11,407 bases of DNA from an uncultured bacterium (GCA_946184715.1 CAMHGU010000055.1:1-11407); one strand, 5' to 3'; numbered from the stretch's first letter, positions 1 through 7,424 are shown. Numbers and translations are program-made. Notes: generated by a model not told the origin, from the sequence alone.

Positions 1-503
1 TTGGCGGCTTCGGCGGCGGGCTTGGGCGCCGGCGCGGCCTTGGGCTCTTCCTCTTTCTCGGGGAGGTAGTTAAGCTGCATCACCAGCTTGTCGCGGTTGA
101 ATACAGCGTGTTCAAATTCGTTAGTAAACTCGATAGCACCCGTGGGGCAGTTGGTGACACACAGCTGGCAGAAGGTGCAGCTCCCGAGGTCGTACATATA
201 CCGGTCGAGCTTCTTTTTCTTCTTGCCATCAGGGGTCTCCACCATTTTGGAGACAATCTCGATGGTGCCGTTGGGGCAGTTCATCTGGCACAGGCCGCAA
301 GCGATGCACTTGTGGCGGCCGTTGTCGTCATAGACGAAGGCCAGCGTGCCTCTGAATCGCTCCGGAATCTCGAGCGTGTCGCGGTTCTCGGGATACCTCT
401 CCGTGATCTTGGGCGTCACAAACTCTTTGCCGGTGACGCTCATGCCTTTGAGCAAGCTCCAGGCACCGTTAATCAGTGAGGAGAAATAATCTTTAATAGT
501 CAT
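1..503 (-). CDS. nuoI: NADH-quinone oxidoreductase subunit I (NuoI), partial at the window edge
   Basis: This is the two-[4Fe-4S] ferredoxin-like subunit of complex I, which passes electrons on the cytoplasmic side towards NuoB and the quinone site. The first 167 codons are visible and the 3' end lies outside the window. Two ferredoxin motifs are clear: CIACGLCQMNCP with cysteines at residues 66, 69, 72 and 76, and CTFCQLCVTNCP with cysteines at 109, 112, 115 and 119. A five-lysine run (residues 94-98) lies between them. After about residue 150 the protein becomes a low-complexity Glu/Lys/Pro/Ala tail that runs off the edge. The ATG at 503 is chosen because the N-terminus (MTIKDYFSSLINGAWSLLKG) looks like a normal NuoI start. 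The neighbour 59 bases upstream is atpG, not nuoH as in ordinary nuo operons. Family assignment is secure; the full length is unknown. Confidence 0.95.
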   Translation of the reverse strand, partial: MTIKDYFSSLINGAWSLLKGMSVTGKEFVTPKITERYPENRDTLEIPERFRGTLAFVYDDNGRHKCIACGLCQMNCPNGTIEIVSKMVETPDGKKKKKLDRYMYDLGSCTFCQLCVTNCPTGAIEFTNEFEHAVFNRDKLVMQLNYLPEKEEEPKAAPAPKPAAEAA

Positions 504-562
504 ATCAAGGTAGTTATGTTCGCTTATTTAGAAATTCAATATATGGCTTATGCCTAAGGCGG

Positions 563-1447
563 TCACTCGCGTTTCTGGCCGCCGAGGATATCGAGCAGCT
601 CGGTGGTGATGCCCTGCTGGCGCAGCTTGTTGTATTCGAGCTGTAGCTCGTCGAGCAGGTCTTTGGCGTTGTCGTTGGCGCTTTGCATCGCCATCACTCT
701 GGCGGCTTGCTCCGAGGCGCTGGCTTGCCCGTGAATCTCTTGCATTGAAGAGAGGACAAACTGCGGGAGCACCGTGCGGAAGATGGTGCCGGCGTCGGGC
801 TCGAAGAGGTAAGGACGATTGGCGGCGAGCTTGTCGCTGCCTTCCACTATGCTGTCCACTTTCACGGGCAGGAGGGCGGCGGTGAGGGGCCGCTGTCGCG
901 ACGTGCTGTAGAAGCGGGTATAGACCGCGGCCACGAGGTCGGTGGCGCCCTTCTCGAAGCTCTCCACGATGCCGGACGTGAATTGGCGTATGGCTTCGAT
1001 GTCGCTGCGGGTGTTGATTGTAGCCGGCTCCACGGTGATGCCGTTGCCGGCGAGCTTGGTGGTGGCGGCTATCATCTTGCGGCCCACGGGGCGAAGCGTG
1101 ATGGCCACATCGCGGCCGTAGCTGTCGCGCCATTGCGTTATCGACTGCAGCAAGTGCTTCAGTATCTGAATGTTGAAGGCTCCGCACAGCCCGTCGTCGC
1201 TGCCCATCACGATTGCCGTGATGTGCTTCACCTCGCGCTCTTGAGTCAGCTCCGAGCTCACTTCGGCATCGGTGCTGAGCAGGTGGAGCAGTATGGTCTG
1301 TATCTGCTCCCGATAGGGCACGAGGCGCTGCAAGGCGGCTTGTGCCTTGTGGAGCTTGGCCGAGGAGATCATCTTCATAGCGCCGGTAATCTTCTCGGTG
1401 GAGCCTACTGAGGAAATTCGTCCTTTAAGTTCGCGTAACGTTGCCAT
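563..1447 (-). CDS. atpG: F1Fo ATP synthase gamma subunit
   Basis: Gamma is the central rotating shaft of F1. It couples c-ring rotation to conformational change in the alpha3beta3 head. The protein has 294 residues, normal for the family. The N-terminal helix (about residues 1-36, MATLRELKGRISSVGSTEKI onwards) and the C-terminal helix (about 215-290, ending ITTELLDILGGQKRE) form the coiled coil that enters the head. The family motif GSDDGLCGAFN lies at 82-92, matching the usual SDRGLCG pattern. It is the last gene of the ATP synthase block, 41 bases after atpA, and nuoI follows 59 bases later. The gap to nuoI is AT-rich and shows only a trivial 3-bp stem, so read-through into nuoI is plausible. 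No frame damage is seen. Confidence 0.97.
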   Translation of the reverse strand: MATLRELKGRISSVGSTEKITGAMKMISSAKLHKAQAALQRLVPYREQIQTILLHLLSTDAEVSSELTQEREVKHITAIVMGSDDGLCGAFNIQILKHLLQSITQWRDSYGRDVAITLRPVGRKMIAATTKLAGNGITVEPATINTRSDIEAIRQFTSGIVESFEKGATDLVAAVYTRFYSTSRQRPLTAALLPVKVDSIVEGSDKLAANRPYLFEPDAGTIFRTVLPQFVLSSMQEIHGQASASEQAARVMAMQSANDNAKDLLDELQLEYNKLRQQGITTELLDILGGQKRE

Positions 1448-1488
1448 ATATTGACGTTTCGATTAGTTGGTGGGTTGTCAAGCGCGAT

Positions 1489-3066
1489 TTAATTGCGGTA
1501 TTTGCTCGCCACGTCGCGAGCGGTCTCGGTCAGGATGCGCGCTATGTCGTCGGTCATAATGCCCTTGCGGAGCTCGTCGAGCACCTCTTTCTGGTACTTG
1601 GCGCGGAGCAGCTGCAGGAACATCGCCTCAAATTCGCGCACCTTGTCCATAGGCACCTCCTCGAGGAGGCCGTTGACGCCGCAATATATCGAGGCAATCT
1701 CTTCCTCCACGGGCTGTGGCTCGTATTGGGGCTGAATGAGCAGGCGCTCGTTTTTGCGGCCTTTGTCGATCACCTTGGCCGTGACGGCGTCCATGTCGCC
1801 ACCGAATTTGGTAAACGACTCGAGCTCGCGGAATTGGGCCTGGTCGATCTTGAGGGTGCCGGCAATCTTCTTCATCGCCTTCACCTGGGCATTACCGCCC
1901 ACGCGCGATACCGAGATACCCACGTTGATGGCCGGGCGGATACCGCGGTTGAAGAGGGCGGTCTCGAGGTATATCTGGCCGTCGGTAATCGAAATCACGT
2001 TGGTGGGGATATAGGCCGAGACGTCGCCGGCTTGGGTCTCGATGATGGGGAGCGCGGTGAGCGAGCCGCCGCCCTTGACGAGGGGCCGGAGCACCTCGGG
2101 CAGGTCGTTCATCTTGGCTGCCACGCTGTCGTTGTCGATAATCTTGGCGGCGCGCTCGAGCAGGCGCGAGTGGAGGTAGAAGATGTCGCCGGGATATGCC
2201 TCGCGGCCCGAGGGGCGCTTGAGTACGAGCGAAATCTCGCGGTAGGCCACGGCTTGCTTGGAGAGGTCGTCATAGACGATCAGGGCGTCGCGAGCGGTGT
2301 CGCGGAAGTACTCGCCGATGGCCACGCCGGCAAACGGGGCGTAGTAGCGCATTGCGGCCGAATCGGCGGCCGTGGCGGCTACCACTACGGTGTAGGGCAG
2401 GGCGCCGTGCTCTTCAAGCTCCTTGACGGTGGCCGCTACGGTTGAGGCTTTCTGCCCTATGGCCACATAGATGCAGTACACGGGCTTGCCCGCTTCGTAG
2501 TTGCCTTTCTGGTTGATTATGGTGTCGATGGCGATGGCCGTCTTGCCAATCTGGCGGTCGCCGATGATGAGCTCGCGCTGGCCGCGGCCTATAGGTATCA
2601 TAGCGTCGATGGCCTTGATACCGGTCTGAAGCGGCTGATTCACGGGCTGGCGGAAGATGACGCCGGGGGCTTTGCGCTCGAGAGGCAGCGATAAGAGCTT
2701 GCCTTCGATAGGACCTTTGCCATCGACGGGCTCGCCGAGAACGTTGATCACGCGGCCCAGCAGCCCTTCGCCTACGGGGATCGAGGCGATGCGGCCGGTG
2801 CGGCGCACGGTCATATTCTCAGCCACGGAGTCGACCTTGTCGAGGATAATCACACCCACGTTGCTCTCTTCGAGGTTGAGGGCCACGCCGGTCACTCCGT
2901 TTTCAAACTCGACAAGCTCATTGGCCTGCACATTGTCGAGGCCATACACGTGGGCCACGCCGTCGCCCACTTCGAGCACGGTCCCCACCTCTTCAAAGGC
3001 GAGGTTGCGATTGGCGGCGTCGAGCTGCTGCTTGAGAATGTCGGATATCTCACTTGGATTTATCAT
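1489..3066 (-). CDS. atpA: F1Fo ATP synthase alpha subunit
   Basis: Alpha carries the non-catalytic nucleotide sites of F1 and supplies the arginine finger to the catalytic beta sites. The protein has 525 residues, close to the usual length. In order there are an N-terminal beta-barrel (to about residue 95), the P-loop GDRQIGKT at 169-176, the Walker B-like stretch ALIVYDDLSKQ at 261-271, the signature PAINVGISVSRVGG at 378-391 with Arg388 as the probable arginine finger, and a helical C-terminal domain. Residue 173 of the P-loop is Ile where most alpha subunits have Thr. The ATG at 3066 lies 5 bases after the atpH stop, so translational coupling is likely. No Shine-Dalgarno site is visible. 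Assignment is certain. Confidence 0.98.
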   Translation of the reverse strand: MINPSEISDILKQQLDAANRNLAFEEVGTVLEVGDGVAHVYGLDNVQANELVEFENGVTGVALNLEESNVGVIILDKVDSVAENMTVRRTGRIASIPVGEGLLGRVINVLGEPVDGKGPIEGKLLSLPLERKAPGVIFRQPVNQPLQTGIKAIDAMIPIGRGQRELIIGDRQIGKTAIAIDTIINQKGNYEAGKPVYCIYVAIGQKASTVAATVKELEEHGALPYTVVVAATAADSAAMRYYAPFAGVAIGEYFRDTARDALIVYDDLSKQAVAYREISLVLKRPSGREAYPGDIFYLHSRLLERAAKIIDNDSVAAKMNDLPEVLRPLVKGGGSLTALPIIETQAGDVSAYIPTNVISITDGQIYLETALFNRGIRPAINVGISVSRVGGNAQVKAMKKIAGTLKIDQAQFRELESFTKFGGDMDAVTAKVIDKGRKNERLLIQPQYEPQPVEEEIASIYCGVNGLLEEVPMDKVREFEAMFLQLLRAKYQKEVLDELRKGIMTDDIARILTETARDVASKYRN

Positions 3067-3071
3067 CAGTG

Positions 3072-3611
3072 TCAGCTTAATAGGTTTAAACGCAATTGTT
3101 TGAGTTCATTCTTGAGAGAGGCATCGAGCATCTTCGATTCCATAGTGATTGTGAAACCGCCTATGAGCTGAGGGTCGATGCGGTAGTCGTATTCGAGGGT
3201 CTTGCCGGCGGCGTAGCGCTCCACCACCTTGCGGAGCTCGCTCAGCGCCTTGTCGGTGAGCTTGGCGGCCGTGGTGATGGTCACTTGCTCGATGCCTTTC
3301 TGCTCGCGATAGATGCGGAGGAAGGCCAGGGCCATGCCGCGGGCGAGGGCCACCCGATTGTTGTCGATAATCAGCGCGAAGAATTGGCCGGCGAGCTTGT
3401 CGTCGCCTACTCCGGCGGCCGTGGTGAGCAGCTTCTGCTTCTCGGCGGCTGCCATATAGGGGTTCTCGACGGCCCGCTGCAAGCGGGGCTCGGCGGCAAA
3501 GGCGCCCTCGAGCCGCTTCATCGCCGCGTACACCTGCTCGGCCGTGCCTTGCTCGGTCGCGGCCTTATACAGCGCCTTGGCGTAGCGATTGGGTATCAAA
3601 CCGTCGTTCAT
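3072..3611 (-). CDS. atpH: F1Fo ATP synthase delta subunit
   Basis: Delta sits on top of F1 and ties the alpha3beta3 head to the peripheral stalk made of AtpF. The protein has 179 residues, normal for the OSCP/delta family. The N-terminal helical domain covers about residues 1-105 and begins with the usual RYAKALYKAA pattern (9-18). The C-terminal domain carries the family signature DPQLIGGFTI (146-155), followed by MESKMLDASLKNELKQLR. It lies 9 bases after atpF and 5 bases before atpA, the tightest packing in the block, which suggests coupled translation of stalk and head parts. Sequence conservation is weak across this family, but position and C-terminal signature make the call safe. Confidence 0.96.
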   Translation of the reverse strand: MNDGLIPNRYAKALYKAATEQGTAEQVYAAMKRLEGAFAAEPRLQRAVENPYMAAAEKQKLLTTAAGVGDDKLAGQFFALIIDNNRVALARGMALAFLRIYREQKGIEQVTITTAAKLTDKALSELRKVVERYAAGKTLEYDYRIDPQLIGGFTITMESKMLDASLKNELKQLRLNLLS

Positions 3612-3620
3612 AGCGCGCGA

Positions 3621-4118
3621 TTAGTTCTTATGTTCCACTTCATCGATAAGCTTATCGACGAGGCGAGCCTGGGCGTCGTCGGTCGATAGGTTGGCTCTCA
3701 TCACTTTCTCGGCGATGCTGAGCGCGAAGGCGCTCACTTCGTCGCGGAATTGGAGCTCGGCCTGCTTGCGGGCTTGGTCGATGGCGAGCTGCGCCTGCTC
3801 CGTGACCTTCTTGGCCTCGGCCGCCGCGGCGCCGCGCGCTTCCTCAATCATCTGGGCTTTCAGCCGGTCGGCTTCGCGGAGTATCTCGGTCTGCTCGCGC
3901 TTGGCTTGGTCGAGTAGCTTCTGGGCCTCGGCCTGCGCGTTATCGAGATTCTCCTTGGCTTGCTGAGCGTATTCCACACCTTTGTCGATAAGGTCGGCGC
4001 GCTCTTCAAGCCCTTTGATGATGCCGGGCCAGGCATACTTGCCGAGCAGCATCACGAGGATGACTACCACGACAAACATCCAAAACACCAGACCTATTTC
4101 GGGCTTAAACAATTCCAT
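3621..4118 (-). CDS. atpF: F1Fo ATP synthase b subunit (peripheral stalk)
   Basis: Subunit b forms the peripheral stalk that holds the F1 head still against rotation. The protein has 165 residues. A single membrane segment lies near the N-terminus (about residues 9-27, rich in Val, Leu and Phe), followed by KYAWPGIIKGLEERADLI, a typical start of the b-subunit cytoplasmic helix. From about residue 35 to 140 the sequence is a long charged, Ala-, Glu-, Gln- and Lys-rich helix without prolines, as expected for a right-handed coiled coil. Only one b gene is present, so a homodimeric stalk is inferred. It follows atpE by 54 bases and precedes atpH by 9. Confidence 0.96.
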   Translation of the reverse strand: MELFKPEIGLVFWMFVVVVILVMLLGKYAWPGIIKGLEERADLIDKGVEYAQQAKENLDNAQAEAQKLLDQAKREQTEILREADRLKAQMIEEARGAAAAEAKKVTEQAQLAIDQARKQAELQFRDEVSAFALSIAEKVMRANLSTDDAQARLVDKLIDEVEHKN

Positions 4119-4172
4119 TATTCAGGAGAGGGTTAAGTTCTTAATGCTGTGAGCTTATCAGCGCAGTCGCTA

Positions 4173-4418
4173 TTAGAGGAAGAACGACAGGATGCACACA
4201 ATCACGGCGAAGAGGGCCACACCTTCGATAAGGGCGGCAATCACAATCATGTTGCTGCGGATATCGCCTGCCGATTCGGGCTGACGCGCGATGGCTTCCA
4301 TGGCCGACGAGCCGATTTTGCCGATACCGATGCCGGCGCCGATTGCTGCGAGGGCGGCTCCGATGCAGGCGCCTACTACTGTCAAGGGTTGCAATGCTGC
4401 TAAAATTGTTGATAACAT
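4173..4418 (-). CDS. atpE: F1Fo ATP synthase c subunit (proteolipid ring)
   Basis: Subunit c forms the membrane rotor ring that carries the coupling ions. The protein has 81 residues in two membrane hairpin helices (about 12-37 and 54-80), joined by the polar loop ARQPESAGDI (44-53) that contacts gamma and epsilon. The Gly/Ala-rich first helix (GAALAAIGAGIGIGK) is typical. The ion-binding carboxylate is Glu65 in AALIEGVALF. Aligned by eye with the Na+-type c subunit of Ilyobacter, the extra Na+ ligands (Gln32, Ser66, Thr67) are replaced by Ile32, Gly66 and Val67, which points to proton coupling. It lies between atpB (62-base AT-rich gap) and atpF (54-base gap). Confidence 0.97.
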   Translation of the reverse strand: MLSTILAALQPLTVVGACIGAALAAIGAGIGIGKIGSSAMEAIARQPESAGDIRSNMIVIAALIEGVALFAVIVCILSFFL

Positions 4419-4480
4419 AGCTGTAAAGTTTTTATTGTTATTATTTAGTTTGATTTTCTGTTGTCGTTGTTATTATAAGG

Positions 4481-5560
4481 TTATGCGGCCTCGGCTGCGG
4501 CGTGGTGCTCGTGCGATTCATCGGGATGGGCCATCGAGATGAACAGCGTGGAGAGCATCGTGAACACAAAGGCCTGGATGAAGCTCACCAGAAGGTCGAG
4601 CGTCACCATAAAGAGGGAGAACGCTACCGAGAACACCGTCGTCAGGCCGGTTACCGCGGCTCCGAAGGCGCCGAAGATGAAGATTAGCAGCGTGAGCACT
4701 ATCACTATCATATGGCCGCCCATCATATTGGCAAACAGACGGACCGTCAAGGCGGCGGGCTTGGTAAACACGCCGAACACCTCTATCGCTTGCATAATCG
4801 GAATGGGGCATTTCAGCCAGATGGGAACATCGGGCCAGAATATCTCTTTCCAGTAGTGCTTCGACTTGGTGACGTTGGTAAGCACGAAGGTGCACAGGGC
4901 CAGCGTCAGTGTCACGGCAAGGTTGCCCGTCAGGTTGGCGCCGCCGGGGAAGATTACTATCAGTCCCAGCAGGTTCATAAAGAAGATGAGGAAGAACACC
5001 GTCAGCAGGTAGGGGGCGAAGCGCTTGGCTTGGGAGCCGAGGTTGGAGCGGATCACGTCGAAGTAGATCATCTCCACAATCACCTCCATCGAGCCACGCA
5101 CGCCTCGCGGGGCCTTCATGGGGTTGCGGCGATACCAGCGGAGCACGCTCGTAGCAGCCCAGGCCACAAGCAGGGCGGCTATAATCAGCGCGGCCACATT
5201 CTTGGTGATCGACAGGTCGAGAGGGCGGTACTCGGCGCCGGTGGCGTCGGTGCCCACCACTTTGCCGTTGTTGTCGCCGCCGTGGGCTATGTGGAAGCCG
5301 TCGTAGCTGGCTCCGTGCTCTAAGCGCCGCGAGCTGAAGCAATGCCACGAGCCTTCAGCGTCGCGCACGATTACGGGCAGCGGCACGTAGGTCTCGTGCA
5401 TAAACGGCACTTCCCAGCCGTAGTGGTCGCCGAGGTGCTCAAAGATGATACCCTTGGCATCGACCGCCTCGGCCTCATCGGCGCGCAGCGCCGTCGGGAA
5501 GGCAAGCGCGGTAAGCACCACGGCTATCAGCCCTATGTTATGTATCAGTTTGCGTATCAT
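4481..5560 (-). CDS. atpB: F1Fo ATP synthase a subunit with N-terminal signal peptide and periplasmic domain
   Basis: Subunit a is the stator channel that feeds ions to and from the c ring. From the ATG at 5560 it has 359 residues, clearly longer than the roughly 270 of E. coli. Residues 1-27 resemble a signal peptide (MIRKLIHNIG, a hydrophobic core, then TALRA before DEAE). Residues about 28-118 are a hydrophilic, probably periplasmic domain with HLGDHYGWEVPFMHETYVPL, as in Bacteroidetes homologues. Membrane helices follow from about 120. The essential arginine is Arg274 in LTVRLFANMM, equivalent to E. coli Arg210; the last helix has FIQAFVFTML, with Gln329 matching E. coli Gln252. The C-terminus is His/Ala-rich. 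A TTG at 5584 would add eight residues ahead of the signal peptide and is less likely. The atpC gap is 37 bases. Confidence 0.95.
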   Translation of the reverse strand: MIRKLIHNIGLIAVVLTALAFPTALRADEAEAVDAKGIIFEHLGDHYGWEVPFMHETYVPLPVIVRDAEGSWHCFSSRRLEHGASYDGFHIAHGGDNNGKVVGTDATGAEYRPLDLSITKNVAALIIAALLVAWAATSVLRWYRRNPMKAPRGVRGSMEVIVEMIYFDVIRSNLGSQAKRFAPYLLTVFFLIFFMNLLGLIVIFPGGANLTGNLAVTLTLALCTFVLTNVTKSKHYWKEIFWPDVPIWLKCPIPIMQAIEVFGVFTKPAALTVRLFANMMGGHMIVIVLTLLIFIFGAFGAAVTGLTTVFSVAFSLFMVTLDLLVSFIQAFVFTMLSTLFISMAHPDESHEHHAAAEAA

Positions 5561-5597
5561 TGCGTAATATTGAGGGTTAAGCAACGAGTTCTAATAG

Positions 5598-5831
5598 TCA
5601 GTTGATGCTCACCGACACCACGTTATGGTCCACATCGGCAATGCCGCCGGCGATGCTGAGCGTGTGGCGGGTGCCGTCCTGCTCATACTCTACGGTGCCG
5701 GCTCTCAGAGCCGCCACGAGCGAGGCGTGGTTCTCGAGCACCGTAAACTCGCCCAATGCGCCGGGCAGCTTCACCAGCGTCACTTCACCGGTAAATTCCA
5801 CCTTTGCGGCCGATATAATCTTGAGTGTCAT
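5598..5831 (-). CDS. atpC: F1Fo ATP synthase epsilon subunit, short form
   Basis: Epsilon belongs to the rotor foot, bound to gamma and the c ring. The protein has only 77 residues, against about 135-140 in E. coli and Bacillus. It spans just the N-terminal beta-sandwich: the start MTLKIISAAKVEFTGEV, the typical PGALGEFTVLENHASLVAAL (24-43) and SIAGGIADVDHNVVSV near the end all match this domain. It stops at a TGA where the two-helix C-terminal domain would begin, and no matching helix sequence follows in the 37-base gap before atpB. The helical domain is the part that inhibits ATP hydrolysis in E. coli, so that control is presumably absent. Short epsilons are, as far as I recall, usual in Bacteroidetes. 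It follows atpD by 42 bases. Confidence 0.95.
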   Translation of the reverse strand: MTLKIISAAKVEFTGEVTLVKLPGALGEFTVLENHASLVAALRAGTVEYEQDGTRHTLSIAGGIADVDHNVVSVSIN

Positions 5832-5873
5832 ATTGTTAGTTGTTATTGATTGGCTATCGTGGATGCTTGGCTG

Positions 5874-7373
5874 TTACACTTGCGAGAGTATCTTCTTGCC
5901 TTTGGCGATGGCGTCGTCGATGGTACCCACGTTGAGGAATGCCTGCTCGGGGTATTCGTCCATCTCGCCGCTGAGAATCATCTTGAAGCCGCGGATAGTC
6001 TCGCTCAGCGGAACCATCACGCCCGGGAGACCGGTAAACTGCTCGGCCACGAAGAACGGCTGCGAGAGGAAGCGCTGGGCGCGGCGCGCGCGGGCCACCA
6101 CTTGCTTATCGGCGTCGCTAAGCTCGTCGATACCGAGGATTGAGATGATGTCCTGAAGCTCGTTGTACTTCTGGAGCAGCTGTATTACGGCCTGAGCGGT
6201 GTTGTAGTGGTCTTCACCCACGATGTGGGGGTCGAGGATTCGAGAGGTCGATGCCAGAGGGTCAACGGCCGGATAGATACCCAGCTCGGTAATCTTACGG
6301 CTGAGCACCGTAGTGGCGTCGAGGAAGCTGAACGTCGTGGCCGGCGCCGGGTCGGTAAGGTCGTCGGCAGGAACGTAGATGGCCTGAATCGAGGTGATGG
6401 AGCCGTTGCGGGTGGAGGTGATGCGCTCTTGCAGCTTACCCATCTCCGAGGCCAGTGTGGGCTGGTAACCTACCGCCGAGGGCATACGGCCTAAGAGGGC
6501 CGACACCTCGCTACCGGCTTGCGTGAAGCGGAAGATGTTGTCGATGAAGAGCAGAATCTCCTTGCCGCCGCCGTCCTGGTCGCGGAATTGCTCCGCTACC
6601 GTAAGGCCTGACAGGGCTACGCGCATACGTGCGCCCGGCGGCTCGTTCATCTGCCCGAACACCAGCGTGCTCTGCGACTTGCCGAGCTCTTCCATGTCCA
6701 CATCGCCGATGTTCCACTCGCCTCGCTCGAGGCCTTCGCGGAATTTGTCGCCGTACTTGATTACACCGCTCTCGATCATCTCGCGCAGAAGGTCGTTGCC
6801 CTCGCGCGTGCGCTCGCCCACGCCGGTGAATACCGAGAAGCCGTTGTGGCCCTTGGCGATGTTGTTGATCATCTCCATGATAAGCACCGTCTTGCCTACA
6901 CCGGCACCGCCGAAGAGACCGATCTTACCGCCCTTGGCGTAAGGCTCGATAAGGTCGATGACCTTCACGCCGGTGGTCAAAATCTCGGTGCTCGTGGTGA
7001 GGTCGGCAAACGGGGGCGCCGGCTGGTGGATGCCGCGGCGCTCCTTGCTCTCAAGGGGCTTCAGGTGGTCGATGGCTTCGCCCACCACGTTCAAGAGTCG
7101 GCCTTTTACATTGTCGCCGGTGGGCATCGAGATGGTGCCGCCGGTGTTCAATACCTTCAGGCCGCGTTGCAAGCCGTCGGTCGAGTCCATGGCCACGCAG
7201 CGCACGGTGTCTTCGCCTATGTGCTGCTCTACCTCCATAATGAGGTCGTCGCCGTTCTCGCGCTTTACCGTCAGCGCCGTGTAGATGGCGGGGATGTCGT
7301 TGCCCTCGCCCTCGAAAATCACATCGACTACCGGGCCGATTACCTGGGTTATTTTTCCGTATTTCTCGCTCAT
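5874..7373 (-). CDS. atpD: F1Fo ATP synthase beta subunit
   Basis: Beta holds the catalytic sites of F1. The protein has 499 residues, about 40 more than E. coli. Motifs in order are the P-loop GGAGVGKT at 155-162, GERTREG at 186-192 with Glu187 as the probable catalytic base, Walker B ILLFIDNIFR at 273-282, ALLGRMPSAVGYQPTLA at 292-308, and the gamma-contacting loop DELSDAD at 416-422 (DELSEED in E. coli). Part of the extra length is an insertion of about 27 residues near 206-232, between the GERTREG helix and FGQMNEPPG. It is the first gene of the ATP synthase block, 51 bases after nuoH, with no recognisable promoter or terminator in that gap. No Shine-Dalgarno site is visible before the ATG. 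Confidence 0.98.
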   Translation of the reverse strand: MSEKYGKITQVIGPVVDVIFEGEGNDIPAIYTALTVKRENGDDLIMEVEQHIGEDTVRCVAMDSTDGLQRGLKVLNTGGTISMPTGDNVKGRLLNVVGEAIDHLKPLESKERRGIHQPAPPFADLTTSTEILTTGVKVIDLIEPYAKGGKIGLFGGAGVGKTVLIMEMINNIAKGHNGFSVFTGVGERTREGNDLLREMIESGVIKYGDKFREGLERGEWNIGDVDMEELGKSQSTLVFGQMNEPPGARMRVALSGLTVAEQFRDQDGGGKEILLFIDNIFRFTQAGSEVSALLGRMPSAVGYQPTLASEMGKLQERITSTRNGSITSIQAIYVPADDLTDPAPATTFSFLDATTVLSRKITELGIYPAVDPLASTSRILDPHIVGEDHYNTAQAVIQLLQKYNELQDIISILGIDELSDADKQVVARARRAQRFLSQPFFVAEQFTGLPGVMVPLSETIRGFKMILSGEMDEYPEQAFLNVGTIDDAIAKGKKILSQV

Positions 7374-7424
7374 AATTGCTGAGGAATTATTTAGTGTTGA
7401 TTATTTGCTCTTGAGGGGAAAGGC

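Noticed and set aside
541..556. Small palindrome GGCTTATGCC just after atpG as a terminator
   Set aside because: The stem is only 3 bp with no T-run; it is too weak to end transcription.
1441..2445. A 334-codon open frame on the plus strand opposite atpA and its upstream gap
   Set aside because: It is fully antisense to a well-conserved gene, its product has no recognisable motif, and GC-rich coding sequence commonly leaves the opposite frames open.
3096..3689. A 197-codon plus-strand frame opposite atpH and the end of atpF; similar frames lie opposite atpB, nuoCD and atpD
   Set aside because: All are shadows of real genes with low-complexity Gly/Ala/His/Val translations and no own promoter or domain.
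4518..5348. A 276-codon minus-strand frame inside atpB in another phase
   Set aside because: The translation is Arg/Pro/Leu-rich without motifs, and atpB in its own frame has clear family signatures throughout.
5561..5584. TTG start at 5584 adding eight residues to AtpB
   Set aside because: The ATG at 5560 directly begins a classical signal peptide (MIRK and hydrophobic core), whereas the extension would put unrelated residues ahead of it; no ribosome site supports TTG.
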